This document shows positions 48,565 to 57,533 of a stretch of DNA of 64,000 nucleotides, in pieces (position 1 is the stretch's first letter; every line of letters starts with the position of its first letter). Origin of the DNA: Arthrobacter sp. B0490. Its GTDB lineage: Bacteria > Actinomycetota > Actinomycetes > Actinomycetales > Micrococcaceae. The DNA lies in contig NZ_PJIR01000010.1 in assembly GCF_002929355.1 (NCBI RefSeq), positions 1-64,000 on the forward strand, written 5' to 3'. The notes under the pieces were generated by a model. It saw only the letters and a program-made list of their open reading frames with translations. It was not told the origin of the DNA and did not search any database. Both the position numbers and the translations under genes were made by a program.

Positions 48565-48939
48565 ATGCAGACGCTGAGGGTCAGATACGTCCCCTGGACC
48601 AATCCGGTGGCCGTCGGGCTGCGTGAGGCGCTGCGTGCGGAGACCGACCGCGGCCAGTCGCCCGCACCCCTGCCGGCAGCGGCCGACGACGGAGCCGGTA
48701 TCGCCGTCTTCCTCATCGCCTACGAGCTGGCCACGGGACAGCCCGTCGGCTGTGGCGGCCTGCGACTCCTCGATGCGACCCGCGCCGACGTCGACTCCGT
48801 CTATGTCCTGCCGTACGCCCGTTGGTCCGGCGTCTCACAGGCCATCACGGAGGAGCTGGCGTCCTGGGCACGGGCGCACGGCATCGCCGCGGTGGGTCCG
48901 AGTGGCGCCCTCGAGCGGCTGGGCGCCCTGCGGCTCTAG
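48565..48939 (+). CDS. GNAT-like acetyltransferase, short
   Basis: A 124-residue protein with the central GNAT pattern IAYELATGQPVGCGGLRLLD, ADVDSVYVLPYARWSG and ITEELASWARAHG. The usual acetyl-CoA loop (QxxGxG/A) is reduced to RWSGVSQ, so activity is uncertain. It is shorter than most members (about 150). TAGGAGG precedes the ATG. A strong terminator follows. Confidence 0.7.
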   Translation: MQTLRVRYVPWTNPVAVGLREALRAETDRGQSPAPLPAAADDGAGIAVFLIAYELATGQPVGCGGLRLLDATRADVDSVYVLPYARWSGVSQAITEELASWARAHGIAAVGPSGALERLGALRL

Positions 48940-48976
48940 CACGGGACGGGCCGGAGGCCCGCACCCGGACGCAGAA

Positions 48977-49008
48977 GACCGCCCGACGTCTCCGGACGTC
49001 GGGCGGTC
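48977..49008. terminator. bidirectional terminator between the GNAT gene and amtB
   Basis: A perfect 14-bp stem (GACCGCCCGACGTC and complement) with a TCCG loop, between the convergent GNAT-like and ammonium transporter genes. Confidence 0.88.
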
Positions 49009-49028
49009 CTCTGGGGGAGCGCTGAGGG

Positions 49029-50315
49029 CTACTTGCGGGGCGCTCCGAGGTCCACGGGGTCCTCGTCGGTCAGGTAGGCGAACTCGGAGTGGGCGGCGAT
49101 GTCGATACCGCGCAGTTCGTCCTCCTCTTCGATCCGGAGGCCGATGGTCCGCTGGATGACCTGGGCGATCACCCAGGTGACCACGAAGGAGTACGCGAGC
49201 ACGGCGACCGTCGCGAGCGACTGGATGCCGAGCAGTTCGAACCCGCCGCCGTAGAACAGGCCTGCCACGCCGTTCGGTGCGTCCGGCGTGGCGAAGAAAC
49301 CGATGAGCAGTGTGCCCAGGATGCCGCCGATCAGGTGGACGCCGACGACGTCGAGCGAATCGTCGAAGCCGAGCCGGAACTTGAGTTCGATCGCCAGCGA
49401 GCAGACGGCTCCGGCGATCGCGCCGATGGCCAGGGCGCCCATGGGACTGACGGCCCCGCAGGCCGGGGTGATGGCGACGAGTGCTGAGATGAGGCCGGAG
49501 GCCGCACCCATGCTCGTGGCGGCCCCGTTGCGGACCCGCTCCACGAGGGCCCAGGCGAGCAGTCCGGCCGCGGCGGCCACCGCGGTGTTGAGGAACACCA
49601 CGGACGCGGCCTGCCCTGCGGACAGGGCCGACCCTGCGTTGAAGCCGAACCAGCCCACCCACAGCAGGCCCGCACCGACGAGGACGAGCGGCCGGCTGTG
49701 GGGTTTGGCGTGGTCCACCTTGGGCCAGCCGTGGCTGCGACCGAGCACGAGGGAGAGGGCGAGTGCTGCGATGCCGGCGTTCATGTGCACGGCCAGGCCA
49801 CCGGCGAAGTCGACGGCACCCAGGTTGTTGACGATCCACCCGCCGACCACCGACCCGTCCTCGGAGGTGAAGGCGAAGACCCAGTGGGCGACCGGGAAGT
49901 ACACCAGGGTGGCCCAGACGCCCGCGAAGATCATCCATGCACCGAACTTCATCCGGCCCGCCGCGGCGCCGGCCACGAGTGCCGTCGTGACGCAGGCGAA
50001 GAAGAGCTGGAAGCCCGCGAAGAGGATGGGCGGGATCGAGGCGGCCTGGTCCTCGGCGAGCAGCTGGCCCATGCCGGCGTATTCGGCGACATTCCCGATC
50101 AGCCCGAGCCCGCCCACCGAGTTGCCGAAGGCCATCGAGTAGCCGAACATGGCCCACAACACCGCGACGAGGCTTGCACCGCCGAAGCACATCATCATCA
50201 TGTTGAGGATGCGGCGGGAGCCCACCATTCCTCCGTAGAACAGGGCCAGGGCCGGGATCATCAGACAGACGAGCGCGGAGCTGGCGAGAATCCAGGCGAC
50301 GTTTCCAGAGTCCAT
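49029..50315 (-). CDS. amtB: ammonium transporter
   Basis: A 428-residue Amt/MEP channel with 11 spans, first one at NVAWILASSALVCLMIPALA. Family markers: FYGGMVGSRRILNMMMMCFG, DFAGGLAVHMNAGIAALALS with the first pore His, and VDVVGVHLIGGILGTLLIGF with the second. The start at 50315 has AAGGAC eight bases upstream. It stands alone: no glnK-type PII gene follows before the terminator. Confidence 0.95.
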   Translation of the reverse strand: MDSGNVAWILASSALVCLMIPALALFYGGMVGSRRILNMMMMCFGGASLVAVLWAMFGYSMAFGNSVGGLGLIGNVAEYAGMGQLLAEDQAASIPPILFAGFQLFFACVTTALVAGAAAGRMKFGAWMIFAGVWATLVYFPVAHWVFAFTSEDGSVVGGWIVNNLGAVDFAGGLAVHMNAGIAALALSLVLGRSHGWPKVDHAKPHSRPLVLVGAGLLWVGWFGFNAGSALSAGQAASVVFLNTAVAAAAGLLAWALVERVRNGAATSMGAASGLISALVAITPACGAVSPMGALAIGAIAGAVCSLAIELKFRLGFDDSLDVVGVHLIGGILGTLLIGFFATPDAPNGVAGLFYGGGFELLGIQSLATVAVLAYSFVVTWVIAQVIQRTIGLRIEEEDELRGIDIAAHSEFAYLTDEDPVDLGAPRK

Positions 50316-50487
50316 GGGAAGTCCTTTTCCGTGATGGCGCCTGCGCGTGCCGGACGGGACTGAGCCGGGGCTGCACCTGGTGGGGTGCTGGACCGGGTAT
50401 GGCACGCAGCGCTGAGTCATGGTAGGCAGCGCCACGTTTCGGCATCCGGCGGGCGCCGTTAACTCTGGGTTACGCGGTGTCCCAGCC

Positions 50488-50784
50488 CTAGCCCCCGGCG
50501 ACGGACTGGATGATCATGACGGTCGCGCCCGCCGGGACCGGCGTGCCGAGACCGTCCAGCCGACGCACGTCCTCACCGTCCACGTAGATGTTCACGTAGC
50601 GCCTCAGCGCACCGGTCTCCTCGCGGATGCGCTGCTCGAGCAGGGGACGCCCCTCACCCAGGCTGTCCAGCAGCGAGGCCACGTCGCCGGGGCCGGGCAG
50701 GCTCATGCTGACCTCGCTCAGCCCGCCGAGGTAGGGGCGGAGAAGCGTCGGGATCAGGACGGTCACGGGGCTCGTCGCGGTCAC
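50488..50784 (-). CDS. MoaD/ThiS-like small protein
   Basis: A 98-residue ubiquitin-like protein starting at GTG 50784. It has the beta-grasp pattern VTVLIPTLLRPYLGGLSEVS, the conserved IREETGALRRYVNIYVDGED, and ends SVAGG with the exposed Gly-Gly that is thiocarboxylated in this family. It lies 10 bp downstream of the BNR-repeat gene and is probably co-transcribed. It may be a sulfur donor or protein modifier; the cognate pathway is not here. Confidence 0.85.
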   Translation of the reverse strand: MTATSPVTVLIPTLLRPYLGGLSEVSMSLPGPGDVASLLDSLGEGRPLLEQRIREETGALRRYVNIYVDGEDVRRLDGLGTPVPAGATVMIIQSVAGG

Positions 50785-50794
50785 GGGATGCCGT

Positions 50795-51889
50795 TCAGGC
50801 CGGGACGACGGCGGCGCGGACCGAGAGCACGTCCGGCAGGTTCCTCGCCACCTCCCGGAAGGTGCGGCCCTCGTCGGCGCTCGCATAGACGGTGCCGCCG
50901 CGTGTCCCGAAGTAGACGCCGGGGATGTCCGCCGTATCGACGCACGCGGCATCGCGGAGCACCGCGTTGTACTCCGCCCGGGGCAGGCCGGCGTCGCCGG
51001 CCTGCCAGGTGGAGCCGCCGTCGTCCGTCCGGTGCACCTGCAGGTGGCCCCCGGGCGGGATGCGCTCGCCGTCGGCCTTCAAGGGTATGACCCACGCGGT
51101 GCCGGTGCGGCGGGGGTGGGTGAGCATCACGAAGCCGAAGTCCGCCGGCAGCCCCTCGGCGATGGACTGCCACGAGTCCCCGCGGTCGGTGCTCGCGTAC
51201 ACGCCGTGGTGGTTCTGGGCGAAGAGGCGGTCGGGGTCCACGGCGTCACGGGCCACCTTGTGCACGCACTGGCCGAACTCCGGGTTCGGGTCGGGCATGA
51301 AGTAGGCGCTGATGCCCTTGTTCCGCGGTTGCCAGGAGGTGCCGCCGTCGTCGGAACGGTACACGCCGCCGGTACTCATCGCGACGTGGAGCGTCTCGTC
51401 GGCCGGGCTGGGCAGCACCGTATGGGCGGCGGCCCCGCCGAAGCCGGCGCCCCACTCGCTCCGGTGCGGGTGGTCCCACAGGCCGCGGTTGAGCTCGAAG
51501 GTCTCGCCGTGGTCGGTCGATTTCCAGACCGAGATGGGCTGGCAGCCGGCCCAGACGACGCCGGGGCGGTGATCGGCGTCGGGCTGGATCTGCCAGATGC
51601 GTTCCAGTGCCACGCCCTCGTCCGCGTCGAAGCGGATGCCGCCTTCCTGCGGCTCGGCCCAGGTCTCGCCGAGGTCGTCCGAGTGGGCGATGCAGGGCCC
51701 GAAGTGCCACGACATGCGGCCGGCGAACAGTCGGGTGCGCCCGCCGCGGGTGTCGATCCCGACGCTCGGGATCTCCTCCATCAGGAACTTCGGTTCGGAG
51801 AGCGTCCAGGTCTCCCGGTCGGGGCTCGACGCGAGCCAGAGGCCCTTCTTCGTGCCGATGGCGAGGACGATTGTTCCTGATGCTGGCAT
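50795..51889 (-). CDS. BNR/Asp-box repeat beta-propeller protein
   Basis: A 364-residue cytoplasmic protein with sialidase-like Asp boxes: SDDLGETW, STDHGETF, SDDGGTSW, STDRGDSW, TDDGGSTW and SADEGRTF. There is no signal peptide and no sialidase catalytic arginine triad is obvious. In actinobacteria this protein type often pairs with a MoaD/ThiS-like gene, as here. The role of the pair is not known. Confidence 0.85.
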   Translation of the reverse strand: MPASGTIVLAIGTKKGLWLASSPDRETWTLSEPKFLMEEIPSVGIDTRGGRTRLFAGRMSWHFGPCIAHSDDLGETWAEPQEGGIRFDADEGVALERIWQIQPDADHRPGVVWAGCQPISVWKSTDHGETFELNRGLWDHPHRSEWGAGFGGAAAHTVLPSPADETLHVAMSTGGVYRSDDGGTSWQPRNKGISAYFMPDPNPEFGQCVHKVARDAVDPDRLFAQNHHGVYASTDRGDSWQSIAEGLPADFGFVMLTHPRRTGTAWVIPLKADGERIPPGGHLQVHRTDDGGSTWQAGDAGLPRAEYNAVLRDAACVDTADIPGVYFGTRGGTVYASADEGRTFREVARNLPDVLSVRAAVVPA

Positions 51890-52089
51890 GGTGGCCCCCG
51901 TTGGCGTCGACCCGGTTCCTGACCGGCGGTGTGGTGCGGATCACTCGGGATGATGTCACCGACCACTCGATTTGTACAGGGTCGACTACCCGCTTCTGTC
52001 CGTAATCGCCGGGCGGGCGATTCGGCCGTGCCAGAGTGAAGACATTCGGTCGCTGGGAGCGAGGATCCGTTCGTCCCTGGAGGCATGAC

Positions 52090-52512
52090 GTGAGTGACAC
52101 AGTTCTCGGGAGTGCCGCGCTGTCGCGGCTCTGCCCCGGCCCACCGCACCGGCCCGGCTCGCGCCGGCACTGTGCGGGCAAGCACTGCGTGGAGGACCGG
52201 GGAGGGCTGCTCGTCCTGTGGTGGGCTCCCGGCTCACTGCTCGCCCCGACGGACGTCCTCGGCTCCTACGACGGGGTCCGTGACCTGTCCGACGGCCACC
52301 GGATGCCCCTCGTCGTGCATCTGCAGGGACTGGTCGGGATCGCCCCACAGGCCCGCTCCCTCCTCCTCGAAGCGTCCCTGGCCTCACGCATCGCGCTCGT
52401 GGGGACCGGACCGGTGGACCAGGTCATCGCGGGGTTCCTGGAGCAGGCCCTGTCGGAGACGCAGTATTTCGAGAGCGCCCCGGAGGCGATGGCGTGGGCG
52501 CGGTCCCCCTAG
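52090..52512 (+). CDS. hypothetical protein, STAS/SEC14-like in style
   Basis: A 140-residue soluble protein starting at GTG 52090 (GGAGG eight bases upstream). It has alternating strands and helices: RGGLLVLWWAPGSLLAPTDV, then PLVVHLQGLVGIAPQARSLL and SRIALVGTGPVDQVIAGFLE. This resembles STAS or SpoIIAA-like folds, which some actinobacterial unknown-function families use. No neighbour clarifies it. Family assignment is tentative. Confidence 0.6.
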   Translation: MSDTVLGSAALSRLCPGPPHRPGSRRHCAGKHCVEDRGGLLVLWWAPGSLLAPTDVLGSYDGVRDLSDGHRMPLVVHLQGLVGIAPQARSLLLEASLASRIALVGTGPVDQVIAGFLEQALSETQYFESAPEAMAWARSP

Positions 52513-52519
52513 TGCCGGC

Positions 52520-52825
52520 CTAGCCGAACATCGGCGCGAGGAAACGGCGCTCGTACCGGCGGATGCATTTGCTGTCCTGCGCCAGGCGATAGGCGCCGAT
52601 GCACTCAGGGTCCGTCGCCGCTTCCTCGCGGTACCGCTCGTAATCGGCGAGCGAGGGAAACGTGAACAGGGCATAGGCGATATCGCTGTCGCCCTCGCTC
52701 GGAAGGAAATATCCGTGGTGATTACCGCCCAGTCTCCCCACGAGCCGGATCCAGCGCCTGCCGTATTCCTCGAAGTCGGCGAGTTTGTCGGGGTCGATCT
52801 CGTAGCGGAGGTGGACGGTGACCAT
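52520..52825 (-). CDS. NIPSNAP family protein
   Basis: A 101-residue ferredoxin-fold dimeric alpha/beta barrel protein: VHLRYEIDPDKLADFEEYGR at the start, GYFLPSEGDSDIAYALFTFP in the middle. This matches the NIPSNAP group. It is 15 bp downstream of lsr2 and probably co-transcribed. The role is unknown. Confidence 0.85.
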   Translation of the reverse strand: MVTVHLRYEIDPDKLADFEEYGRRWIRLVGRLGGNHHGYFLPSEGDSDIAYALFTFPSLADYERYREEAATDPECIGAYRLAQDSKCIRRYERRFLAPMFG

Positions 52826-52840
52826 CGGGCTCCCCCTCGG

Positions 52841-53173
52841 TCAGCGGCTCTCGTTGTAGGCGTCGATGATCGACTGGGTGATGCGACCGCGGGAACTCGG
52901 GTTGTAGCCGTTGTCCTGCGCCCACCGGCGGATCTGCTGGGTGTCCTCCCGCTTCGCACGCGAGGACGCCTTCGGGCTCGCGGACGGCTGCTTGCCCGAG
53001 CCCGCCTTCCGCCCCTTGTCGACATACCCGGAGAGGGCAGAGCGCAGCGACTCCGCATTCTGTTCCGTGAGGTCTATTTCGTAGTTCGTGCCGTCGAGGC
53101 TGAATCGAACCGTTTCCTGTGCTTCTTCACCATTCAGGTCATCCACCAGATGGACCTGTACCCGCTGTGACAT
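52841..53173 (-). CDS. lsr2: Lsr2 nucleoid protein
   Basis: A 110-residue Lsr2. The N-terminal dimerisation domain is VQVHLVDDLNGEEAQETVRF with FSLDGTNYEIDLTEQNAESL. The C-terminal DNA-binding domain has REDTQQIRRWAQDNGYNPSS and the RGRI minor-groove hook. It silences AT-rich DNA and bridges strands. CAGGAGAATG sits at the start. Confidence 0.95.
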   Translation of the reverse strand: MSQRVQVHLVDDLNGEEAQETVRFSLDGTNYEIDLTEQNAESLRSALSGYVDKGRKAGSGKQPSASPKASSRAKREDTQQIRRWAQDNGYNPSSRGRITQSIIDAYNESR

Positions 53174-53301
53174 CTCATTCTCCTGTATTGTCCGGACGAA
53201 TTCGTTGGCCCCAGATTCCGACCTTATCGCTTACCCGCCGGTATTTCGACATAAAGCCGTGACGGTGGACGACGGATGTGTTCTTACACACAAAAGCAGG
53301 G

Positions 53302-53541
53302 TCACTGCAGGAGATATGCCGTCGCGGCCGCGAATTCCGCGTCCGTGAGCAATCCGCGGTCCCGGAGGTCGGCCAGCCGGGCGAGACTTTCGAGGAGCGG
53401 GATCGTCGATCCTGCTCTGTCGCCCCCACCGGGCTCGTGCAGCGGGGACGTCGCGGGGTCGGGGACCGCCGGCGGCCACACGGGCGCACCCGAGGACGCC
53501 GGGGCGAGCAGCCCAGGGCGATGGCGGCGACTGGCGGACAT
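53302..53541 (-). CDS. SHOCT-domain small protein
   Basis: A 79-residue protein with a disordered Pro/Ala/Ser-rich first half and a C-terminal SHOCT domain (LESLARLADLRDRGLLTDAE, then FAAATAYLL). The start at 53541 has GGAGG seven bases upstream. It lies 23 bp downstream of the DUF6325 gene in the same direction, so they form an operon. SHOCT domains are often oligomerisation or tail modules. Confidence 0.8.
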   Translation of the reverse strand: MSASRRHRPGLLAPASSGAPVWPPAVPDPATSPLHEPGGGDRAGSTIPLLESLARLADLRDRGLLTDAEFAAATAYLLQ

Positions 53542-53564
53542 CTGTGCCTCCGGATCGGGATGGG

Positions 53565-53993
53565 TCAGGTGGCCGCGGCGCCGTCGGCGAGGAAGGCCTG
53601 GATCACGGATTCGTGGGGGACCCGGGTGTGGAGCGCTGTGGTTCCGCCACTGTGGCGCACCTGCTCGGCGACGCGTTCGGCCCAGCGGTACTCGACGGCA
53701 GCCATCAGGCCCACTTCGCCTGCGCCCACATGCCCTGACGCGAGCGTGATGTCCGCCTCGCTCAGCAGGGTCATGGCCTCCCCGTCGACCACGAGGTCCT
53801 TCCATTCCTCCCGGAGCCCCGAGTCGAGGTCGGAGACGGTGAGCACCCCGTCGGGGGCCCTGCTGAGCACCACCACGTCGATCAGGGCCACGGCACCCAC
53901 GCGCACGGCATCACCGAAGGATTCGAGCACGGCCGGTGCTACGTCGGCACCCGGGAAGGTGTAGACGAAGACGTCGACGGGTCCAACCCTCAT
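53565..53993 (-). CDS. DUF6325-like protein
   Basis: A 142-residue protein: VGPVDVFVYTFPGADVAPAV at the start, then VRVGAVALIDVVVLSRAPDG, LTVSDLDSGLREEWKDL and a C-terminal helix pair ending VIQAFLADG. This fits the DUF6325 group (formerly within DUF1269-like stress proteins). The start at 53993 has AGGAGG. First of a two-gene operon with the SHOCT protein; divergent from a DUF1269 gene. Confidence 0.75.
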   Translation of the reverse strand: MRVGPVDVFVYTFPGADVAPAVLESFGDAVRVGAVALIDVVVLSRAPDGVLTVSDLDSGLREEWKDLVVDGEAMTLLSEADITLASGHVGAGEVGLMAAVEYRWAERVAEQVRHSGGTTALHTRVPHESVIQAFLADGAAAT

Positions 53994-54236
53994 GCTGCCT
54001 GTACCTCCTGCTCCGTGGGGTGATCCCTCCATCATCGGCTCGTCCGCTCCGCCGGATCCTCACCCCCACCGGGTGGTCCGGCCGGCCGGACCGACGGGCG
54101 CCGGTCGGGGCTTGCGGCAGCATCAGGCGGGCCGCCCGCGGGTCTCACCCCCTACGGGTGATACTCCCCGCTCGGGAAGGGGGCAGGTTGGTCAGCGGGT
54201 CGGAAAAGCTCCGGCACGCCTCGAGGAGGAAGAACG

Positions 54237-54725
54237 ATGGCAACCCTTTCCGTGTGGAAGTTCGACGACGCCGACGGCGCGAGCGGGGCAGAGCAGGTGC
54301 TGCTCGAACTGCAGAGCAAGGAACTCATCCGCGTGCACGACGCCGCGGTCGTGTCCTGGCCCTCGGACGCCAAGAAGCCGAAGACGCGGCAACTCCACAA
54401 CCTCACCGGGGTGGGCGCGCTCGGCGGATCCTTCTGGGGCTTCCTGTTCGGCATCCTCTTCTTCGTCCCGCTGCTCGGCGTCGCGATCGGCGCGGCGGTG
54501 GGCGCCCTCAGCGGCTCCCTGGCCGACGTCGGGATCGACGACTCGTTCATCAAGCGGATCCGGGAGAAGGTCACGCCCGGGACCTCGGCACTGTTCCTCC
54601 TGAGCTCCGATGCCGTGCCGGATCGCGTCGCGGAGGCGTTCCAGGGCGTGCGGGCCGAACTGCTCGAGACCAACCTGAGCCGCGACGACGAGGACGCGCT
54701 GCGCGCGGCCTTCGCGCCCGAATGA
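54237..54725 (+). CDS. DUF1269 membrane protein
   Basis: A 162-residue protein: LSVWKFDDADGASGAEQVLL, then VVSWPSDAKKPKTRQLHNLT, one hydrophobic hairpin (GFLFGILFFVPLLGVAIGAA), and DSFIKRIREKVTPGTSALFL. The KPKTRQLHN and VTPGTSALFLL wordings mark the DUF1269 family. GAGGAGGAAG precedes the ATG. Role unknown. Confidence 0.88.
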   Translation: MATLSVWKFDDADGASGAEQVLLELQSKELIRVHDAAVVSWPSDAKKPKTRQLHNLTGVGALGGSFWGFLFGILFFVPLLGVAIGAAVGALSGSLADVGIDDSFIKRIREKVTPGTSALFLLSSDAVPDRVAEAFQGVRAELLETNLSRDDEDALRAAFAPE

Positions 54726-54876
54726 GAAGCAACCGGGCCCATGCGGGGTGAGGCATCCGGTCGTCCTCCTCGGCCGACCCCTCTGGCCAACCCCCGGCAT
54801 CGGGATCACACTTGATGCACCCTCGCATCGGGGTTGATGCCGACCCGGTGCACGACGACATCGCGGGGAGGGGTGG

Positions 54877-57501
54877 ATGGATGTGACCAGCGTGGTGGGG
54901 CGCAAGACCAGGGTCCCGGAGCGCGACGAGCGCGAGGTCCCGCGACCGCGCCTGACCGATCGTCTCGATGCCCTGCACGAGGCGGGTGGCCGCATCCTGC
55001 TCGTCACCGCCGCCGCGGGCTTCGGCAAGACCGCGGCGGCCGGAGAGTGGGCGCGCCTGCGGCGCGAGGCGGGCGACGACGTCGCCTGGGTGACGCTCGA
55101 TCCCTCGGACAACCGGCCCGGACGCTTCTGGCACCTGCTGGGTGTCGCGCTCACGGGGGAGGAGGCGGGCTGGCAGGGGCCCGACGACGACGCCTCCCTG
55201 CGGATGGCGATGATCGACGCCCTGATCGACCGCTGCGCGGAGAACGGGGCCCGTGTGCTTCTCGTCCTCGACAACTGCGAGCACCTCACCCACCGCGTGC
55301 TCCTCACCGAGCTCGACTACCTGATCGAGCGGACCCCTGCCACGGTGACGGTCATGTTGTGCGGCCGCAGGACGCCCGACCTCCGTTCGCTGTACAAGAT
55401 GGATCTCGACGGGACGGTCGGACGCCTGGCGCAGGAGGACCTGGTCATGCGCCGGCGCGAGGTCAGGAAGCTCTTCGCGCCGGAGCGGCCCGACGTCGAG
55501 ATGCTGCTCGACACCACCGAGGGCTGGGCTGCCGCCGTCGCCCAGGCCCACCGCGCCACCGCACCCGACGCCCTGTCGCGGAGCGACCCGCACGGCGGGG
55601 AGCCACTTCTCGAGAGGCTGTGCGGCCCGCTCTTCAGGTCCTACCGCCCGGCGATCCGCGAGACGCTCGCAGCCATGGCCCTGATCGAGCCCTTCACGGT
55701 GGGGGACGTCGAGGTGGCGCTGGACCGGACGGACGGGGCGCAGCTCGTGGCACGGACCGTCGCGGAGACGGGGATGGTCGTGACGGTGCAGGGTCCCGGA
55801 CCTGCGGATCGGTTCCGGTTGCACCGTCTGTTCGGCCGGTGGTTCGCAGAGGCCGCCCCTGGCAGTGCCCGCTCGGACGCCGAGGTGGTCCATGCGCGGA
55901 TGGCACCGCACCGCCTCCGGCAGGGACATCACGCGCTCGCCCTCCACCATGCCGGCAAGGCGCACGACGAGGACCTGCTGCGGCACGTCGTGAGTGTCTC
56001 GGGGCTGCAGCTGCTCTGGCAGAACGATCTGCGGACGCTGGCTTCCGCCGTGCGGGAGATCGGCTTGACGACGTCCGGGGAACTCGCGCTGCTCGAGTGT
56101 CTGATCGCCCTCGCCGAGGGGGACCCCGAGAGGGCGGCGCGGGCCGCCGCCCGGCGGGGCGGCCCGGGCGGCGACGCCCCGCGCCGGCTGGTGCCTCCCT
56201 TCGACACCCTGGACGTGGGGCTGGAAGCACAGTTGCTGCTCCTGGAGGGCCGGGCGGCCGAAGCGGTCGCGCTGCTGGAGCGGCTCGACCTCGACGACGT
56301 AGCGCCCGATGCCCGGGTGTTCGCCCTGAACATCCAGGTGGCGGCCCTCATCGCGGCGGCGAGAGTGCCGGAGGCGCGGACGCTGGCCCGGAAGGCGCTG
56401 AAGGAAGCGGCCGCCCGGGCCAACCCGGGTGCGGTGATCGACGCCGGCATGGCCAGCGCGTCGCTGGCCACGATCGCCGAGGACTTCCCCGAGGCGTCCG
56501 CCCAGGCCCAGGCCGCCATCCGGCGCGGAGAGGAGCACGGCCTCCGGTACAGCCCGCGGCTCCGTCCCGCGCACCTGATCGCGGCATGGGCGGCGTTCCA
56601 TGTCCTCGACGACGACGGCGCCGGCCTGCACAACGCCTTCGTGTTCAGGGCCCTGACGGCAGCGCCGATCGTCGCCCACTCCTCGGGGAAACTGGCCCTG
56701 ATCCTCTCCTTCCCGACCTCCGGCCGGCGCGCGGAGATCGCCGAGGAGCTGCTCGACAGGGTGCGCTTCGACCTGACCGCCGGGGCCTTCCCCGCCGACG
56801 TGGCCCTGTGTTCCCTGCAGGTGGCCGAGATGATGCTGTCCCTCCAGCGGTCCGACGACCTCGCCCGGCTCAAGGTGGATCTGCGCAGGAGTCAGGGCAT
56901 CAGCGGCGAACTCCACACCATCTCGGCCTGGGAGCTCGTGGCATCCGGCCAGCTCGCACGGGCGCGCCAGCTCCTGACGAGCGTCACCTCGGAGTTCGTC
57001 ACGAGCCAGAGCCGCGTGGGACTCGTCGCGGCGTGGGCTCTCCTCGCACGCGTGGAACTCCTGGAGGAGCGGACGTTCAAGGCCCGGGAGGCGCTCGAGA
57101 AGGCGCTGGCGATCGCGGCCCGGCACCGCACCGTCCGCGGCTTCGCCTACGCCGGGGACACCGTGCGGCAGGCCCTCGAGACCGACCGCCACCACTTCCC
57201 CCGCTACCGGCGCGAGATCGACCTGATCGGCAGGCATGCCTGCCCGCCGGAGGCGCTCATCGGACCGCCGCTCACCCCGAGGGAAGAGGAACTGCTGGCG
57301 CTGCTGCCCACCTTCGCCACCGTGGAGGAACTCGCCCACGACCTGCAGATCTCCACGAACACCGTGAAGACGCACATCCGGGGCATCTACCGGAAGCTGG
57401 GCGTCGGGACCCGACGGGAGGCGATCGCGGCGGCGTCACGCCTCGGCGTCGCAGCTCCGGTCGCCACGACGCACCTCCTGCGTCCCACGATCGTCCGCTA
57501 G
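54877..57501 (+). CDS. large P-loop LuxR-family regulator (MalT/LAL-like)
   Basis: An 874-residue regulator. The N-terminal ATPase has Walker A AAAGFGKTAAA at about residue 45 and Walker B VLLVLDNCEHL at about 130. The long middle is a TPR-like helical repeat region with Ala/Arg-rich helices. The C-terminal 65 residues are a LuxR helix-turn-helix (LTPREEELLALLPTFATVEE to TNTVKTHIRGIYRKLGVGTR). This is the architecture of MalT/LAL-type signal-integrating activators. GGGGAGGGG precedes the ATG. Effector and targets are unknown; the holin-like gene 32 bp on may be co-transcribed. Confidence 0.92.
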   Translation: MDVTSVVGRKTRVPERDEREVPRPRLTDRLDALHEAGGRILLVTAAAGFGKTAAAGEWARLRREAGDDVAWVTLDPSDNRPGRFWHLLGVALTGEEAGWQGPDDDASLRMAMIDALIDRCAENGARVLLVLDNCEHLTHRVLLTELDYLIERTPATVTVMLCGRRTPDLRSLYKMDLDGTVGRLAQEDLVMRRREVRKLFAPERPDVEMLLDTTEGWAAAVAQAHRATAPDALSRSDPHGGEPLLERLCGPLFRSYRPAIRETLAAMALIEPFTVGDVEVALDRTDGAQLVARTVAETGMVVTVQGPGPADRFRLHRLFGRWFAEAAPGSARSDAEVVHARMAPHRLRQGHHALALHHAGKAHDEDLLRHVVSVSGLQLLWQNDLRTLASAVREIGLTTSGELALLECLIALAEGDPERAARAAARRGGPGGDAPRRLVPPFDTLDVGLEAQLLLLEGRAAEAVALLERLDLDDVAPDARVFALNIQVAALIAAARVPEARTLARKALKEAAARANPGAVIDAGMASASLATIAEDFPEASAQAQAAIRRGEEHGLRYSPRLRPAHLIAAWAAFHVLDDDGAGLHNAFVFRALTAAPIVAHSSGKLALILSFPTSGRRAEIAEELLDRVRFDLTAGAFPADVALCSLQVAEMMLSLQRSDDLARLKVDLRRSQGISGELHTISAWELVASGQLARARQLLTSVTSEFVTSQSRVGLVAAWALLARVELLEERTFKAREALEKALAIAARHRTVRGFAYAGDTVRQALETDRHHFPRYRREIDLIGRHACPPEALIGPPLTPREEELLALLPTFATVEELAHDLQISTNTVKTHIRGIYRKLGVGTRREAIAAASRLGVAAPVATTHLLRPTIVR

Positions 57502-57533
57502 GAGCCCATCCACCCGTCGAAAGGAGAGTGTCC

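Noticed and set aside
51890..52089. A regulatory RNA or small gene between the BNR gene and the STAS-like gene
   Set aside because: No coherent frame, hairpin or conserved motif could be supported; it is probably only a divergent promoter region.
54571..57375. A 934-residue frame antisense to the LuxR regulator
   Set aside because: Shadow frame of a high-GC gene with no domain features.
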